In this document: one piece after another, positions 60,926 to 64,000 of the stretch
Numbering within the stretch: position 1 is the first letter of the stretch
Layout of the letters: each line of letters opens with the position of its first letter
Assembly: GCF_046630445.1 (NCBI RefSeq)
Contig: NC_092340.1
Span: 38,006,501-38,070,500 of the forward strand
DNA from: Rutidosis leptorrhynchoides
Lineage: Eukaryota; Streptophyta; Magnoliopsida; Asterales; Asteraceae
Length of the DNA stretch: 64,000 nt
Direction: 5' to 3'
The notes under the pieces: model-generated
What the model was told of the DNA's origin: nothing
The model's input: only the letters and a program-made list of their open reading frames with translations
Database searches by the model: none
Position numbers and translations under genes: made by a program

Positions 60926-60999
60926 AGAATAGTACCTAGTTAAAGTGAGATATCGGGAAACAAATGTGGGTACTTCAACTTCATTTGGTCTTCTCGTTC

Positions 61000-61330
61000 C
61001 TAAGTAAATTCAGGTCCTCTACGAGCATTCCATCGAACCTTAACGATTGGTATCTTACTTTGTTTGAGTCGTTTGACCTCACGATCCATAATTTCGACGG
61101 GTTCTTCGACGAAATTTAGTTTCTCGTCAATTTTAATCTCGTCTAAAGGAATAATTAGATCTTCGGTAGCTAGGAATTTCTTCAGGTTTGAAACATGAAA
61201 GGTGTTGTGAATCTTTTCTAATTGTGGAGGTAGCTCAAGTTGATAGGCCACCGGCCCAATGCGTTTTTCAATCTTGAATGGCCCAATGTATCTTGGGCTC
61301 AATTTTCCCCGCTTTCCAAAACGAATAACA
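61000..61330 (-). pseudogene. Pol C-terminal fragment of D
   Basis: On the minus strand [60 protein letters not shown] and [12 protein letters not shown], the typical integrase C-terminus of Tekay-type chromoviruses. It lies in the expected place before the 3' LTR and is cut on its 5' side by element E. At least one break is visible. Confidence 0.85.
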
Positions 61331-64000
61331 TGAAATGTCCCGTTCTTATTGATTAAAAACGTTCCATATTAATTGATTTCGTTGCGAGGTTTTGACCTCT
61401 ATATGAGACGTTTTTCAAAGACTGCATTCATTTTTAAAACAAACCATAACCTTTATTTCATAAATAAAGGTTCAAAAAACTTTACGTAGATTATCAAATA
61501 ATGATAATCTAAAATATCCTGTTTACACACGACCATTACATAATGGTTTACAATACAAATATGTTACATCGAAATCAGTTTCTTGAATGCAGTTTTTACA
61601 CAATATCATACAAACATGGACTCCAAATCTTGTCCTTATTTTAGTATGCAACAGCGGAAGCTCTTAGTATTCACCTGAGAATAAACATGCTTTAAACGTC
61701 AACAAAAATGTTGGTGAGTTATAGGTTTAACCTATATATATCAAATCGTAACAATAGACCACAAGATTTCATATTTCAATACACATCCCATACATAGAGA
61801 TAAAAATCATTCATATGGTGAACACCTGGTAACCGACATTAACAAGATGCATATATAAGAATATCCCCATCATTCCGGGACACCCTTCGGATATGATATA
61901 AATTTCGAAGTACTAAAGCATCCGGTACTTTGGATGGGGTTTGTTAGGCCCAATAGATCTATCTTTAGGATTCGCGTCAATTAGGGTGTCTGTTCCCTAA
62001 TTCATAGATTACCAGACTTAATAAAAAGGGGCATATTCGATTTCGATAATTCAACCATAGAATGTAGTTTCACGTACTTGTGTCTATTTTGTAAATCATT
62101 TATAAAACCTGCATGTATTCTCATCCCAAAAATATTAGATTTTAAAAGTGGGACTATAACTCACTTTCACAGATTTTTACTTCGTCGGGAAGTAAGACTT
62201 GGCCACTGGTTGATTCACGAACCTATAACAATATATACATATATATCAAAGTATGTTCAAAATATATTTACAACACTTTTAATATATTTTGATGTTTTAA
62301 GTTTATTAAGTCAGCTGTCCTCGTTAGTAACCTACAACTAGTTGGCCACAGTTAGATGTACAGAAATAAATCGATAAATATTATCTTGAATCAATCCACG
62401 ACCCAGTGTATACGTATCTCAGTATTGATCACAACTCAAACTATATATATTTTGGAATCAACCTCAACCCTGTATAGCTAACTCCAACATTCACATATAG
62501 AGTGTCTATGGTTGTTCCGAAATATATATAGATGTGTCGACATGATAGGTCGAAACATTGTATACGTGTCTATGGTATCTCAAGATTACATAATATACAA
62601 TACAAGTTGATTAAGTTATGGTTGGAATAGATTTGTTACCAATTTTCACGTAGCTAAAATGAGAAAAATTATCCAATCTTGTTTTACCCATAACTTCTTC
62701 ATTTTAAATCCGTTTTGAGTGAATCAAATTGCTATGGTTTCATATTGAACTCTATTTTATGAATCTAAACAGAAAAAGTATAGGTTTATAGTCGGAAAAA
62801 TAAGTTACAAGTTGTTTTTGTAAAGGTAGTCATTTCAGTCGAAAGAACGACGTCTAGATGACCATTTTAGAAAACATACTTCCACTTTGAGTTTAACCAT
62901 AATTTTTGGATATAGTTTCATGTTCATAATAAAAAACATTTTCCCAGAATAACAACTTTTAAATCAAAGTTTATCATAGTTTTTAATTAACTAACCCAAA
63001 ACAGCCCGCGGTGTTACTACGACGGCGTAAATCCGGTTTTACGGTGTTTTTTGTGTTTCCAGGTTTTAAATCATTAAGTTAGCATATAATATAGATATAG
63101 AACATGTGTTTAGTTGATTTTAAAAGTCAAGTTAGAAGGATTAACTTTTATTTGCGAACAAGTTTAGAATTAACTAAACTATGTTCTAGTGATTACAAGT
63201 TTAAACCTTCGAATAAGATAGCTTTATATGTATGAATAGAATGATGTTATGAACATCATTAATACCTAAAGTTCCTTGGATAAACCTACTGGAAATGAGA
63301 AAAATAGATCTAGCTTCAAAGGATCCTTGGATGGCTTGAAAGTTCTTGAAGCAGAATCATGACACGAAAACAATTTCAAGTAAGATTTCCACTCGAAATA
63401 AGATTGTTATAGTTATAGAAATTGAATTAAAGTTTGAATATGATTATTACCTTGTATTAGATAGATAACCTACTGTAAGTAACAAAGGTTTCTTGATCTT
63501 GGATGATTACTTGGAATGGATTTAGAAAACTTGGAAGTAAACTTGCAATCTTGAAAGTATTCTTGATTTTATGAAACTAGAACTTTTGGAATTTATGAAG
63601 AACACTTAGAACTTGAAGATAGAACTTGAGAGATATCAATTAGATGAAGAAAATTGAAGAATGAAAGTGTTTGTAGGTGTTTTTGGTCATTGGTGTATGG
63701 ATTAGATATAAAGGATATGTAATTTTGTTTTCATGTAAATAAGTCATGAATGATTACTCATATTTTTGTAATTTTATGAGATATTTTATGCTAGTTGCCA
63801 AATGATGGTTCCCACATGTGTTAGGTGACTCACATGGGCTGCTAAGAGCTAATCATTGGAGTGTATATACCAATAGTACATACATCTAAAAGCTGTGTAT
63901 TGTACGAGTACGAATACGGGTGCATACGAGTAGAATTGTTGATGAAACTGAACGAGGATGTAATTGTAAGCATTTTTGTTAAGTAGAAGTATTTTGATAA
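61331..64000 (-). repeat. LTR of E (minus strand), right end outside the window
   Basis: Starts TGAAATGTCCCGTTCTTATTG, close to the D LTR start, after the 5 bp TAACA that should be its duplication. It follows the D LTR in order (GAGGTCAAAACCTC dyad, CCTGAGAATAAAC acceptor near 61673, donor near 62160, 'catacgagtagaatt' near 63924), with about 500 bp still missing at the window edge. Whether it is a solo LTR or a full element cannot be told. Confidence 0.82.

Overview
This is an AT-rich plant nuclear window. Spliced host genes of the ITN1 and MAKR families, long (TA)n and (ATT)n tracts, and large Ty3/gypsy elements primed by initiator tRNA-Met all point to a eudicot. The gypsy LTR style makes the sunflower family (Asteraceae) my best guess, but that is inference.

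Left nest (1-27700). A decayed gypsy element (here B; gag and pol pieces at 577-2327 and 24067-24308, 3' LTR from 24309) was split by a minus-strand solo LTR (A, 2328-24061, target duplication GTAAT). A was split by a plus-strand gypsy element (here OUTER, 5323-23068, duplication TTGTA). OUTER was split inside its 5' LTR by a further plus-strand element (here INNER, 7700-16662, duplication TGCGT). All three duplications can be read, so the insertion order is B, A, OUTER, INNER. OUTER and INNER carry long LTRs but no visible pol, so both look non-autonomous.

Middle (27700-48794). This part holds a Helitron-like element split by a nearly whole minus-strand Copia element (28957-33966, duplication ATTTC), two more Helitron-like ends, and a fold-back element in a (TA)n tract with plant-telomere-like repeats in its arms. 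It also holds an ITN1-type ankyrin-repeat gene that is now a pseudogene (37318-41281), two tRNA-derived SINEs, LINE-like tails, and one intact gene, a MAKR4-like membrane-associated kinase regulator (46844-47791, minus strand).

Right nest (48795-64000). A minus-strand relative of INNER (C, from 48795) has its 5' LTR split by gypsy element D (from 57373), whose pol is split by element E (from 61331). D and E run off the window.

The most interesting signals lie in the non-autonomous gypsy elements. (1) The OUTER LTR holds an array of at least twelve small hairpins with a near-constant loop (TAGCCGTGTT or TAGCCGTTTT) but different, self-complementary arms. (2) INNER and C each carry, antisense to the element, a 57-codon open frame for a two-helix membrane peptide, with a conserved TATA box upstream. 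(3) Both carry a captured poly(A)-binding-protein fragment. (4) A stem-loop just upstream of the 3' LTR keeps its pairing while its arms change between elements. (5) The LTRs share an intron-like splice donor and acceptor pair.
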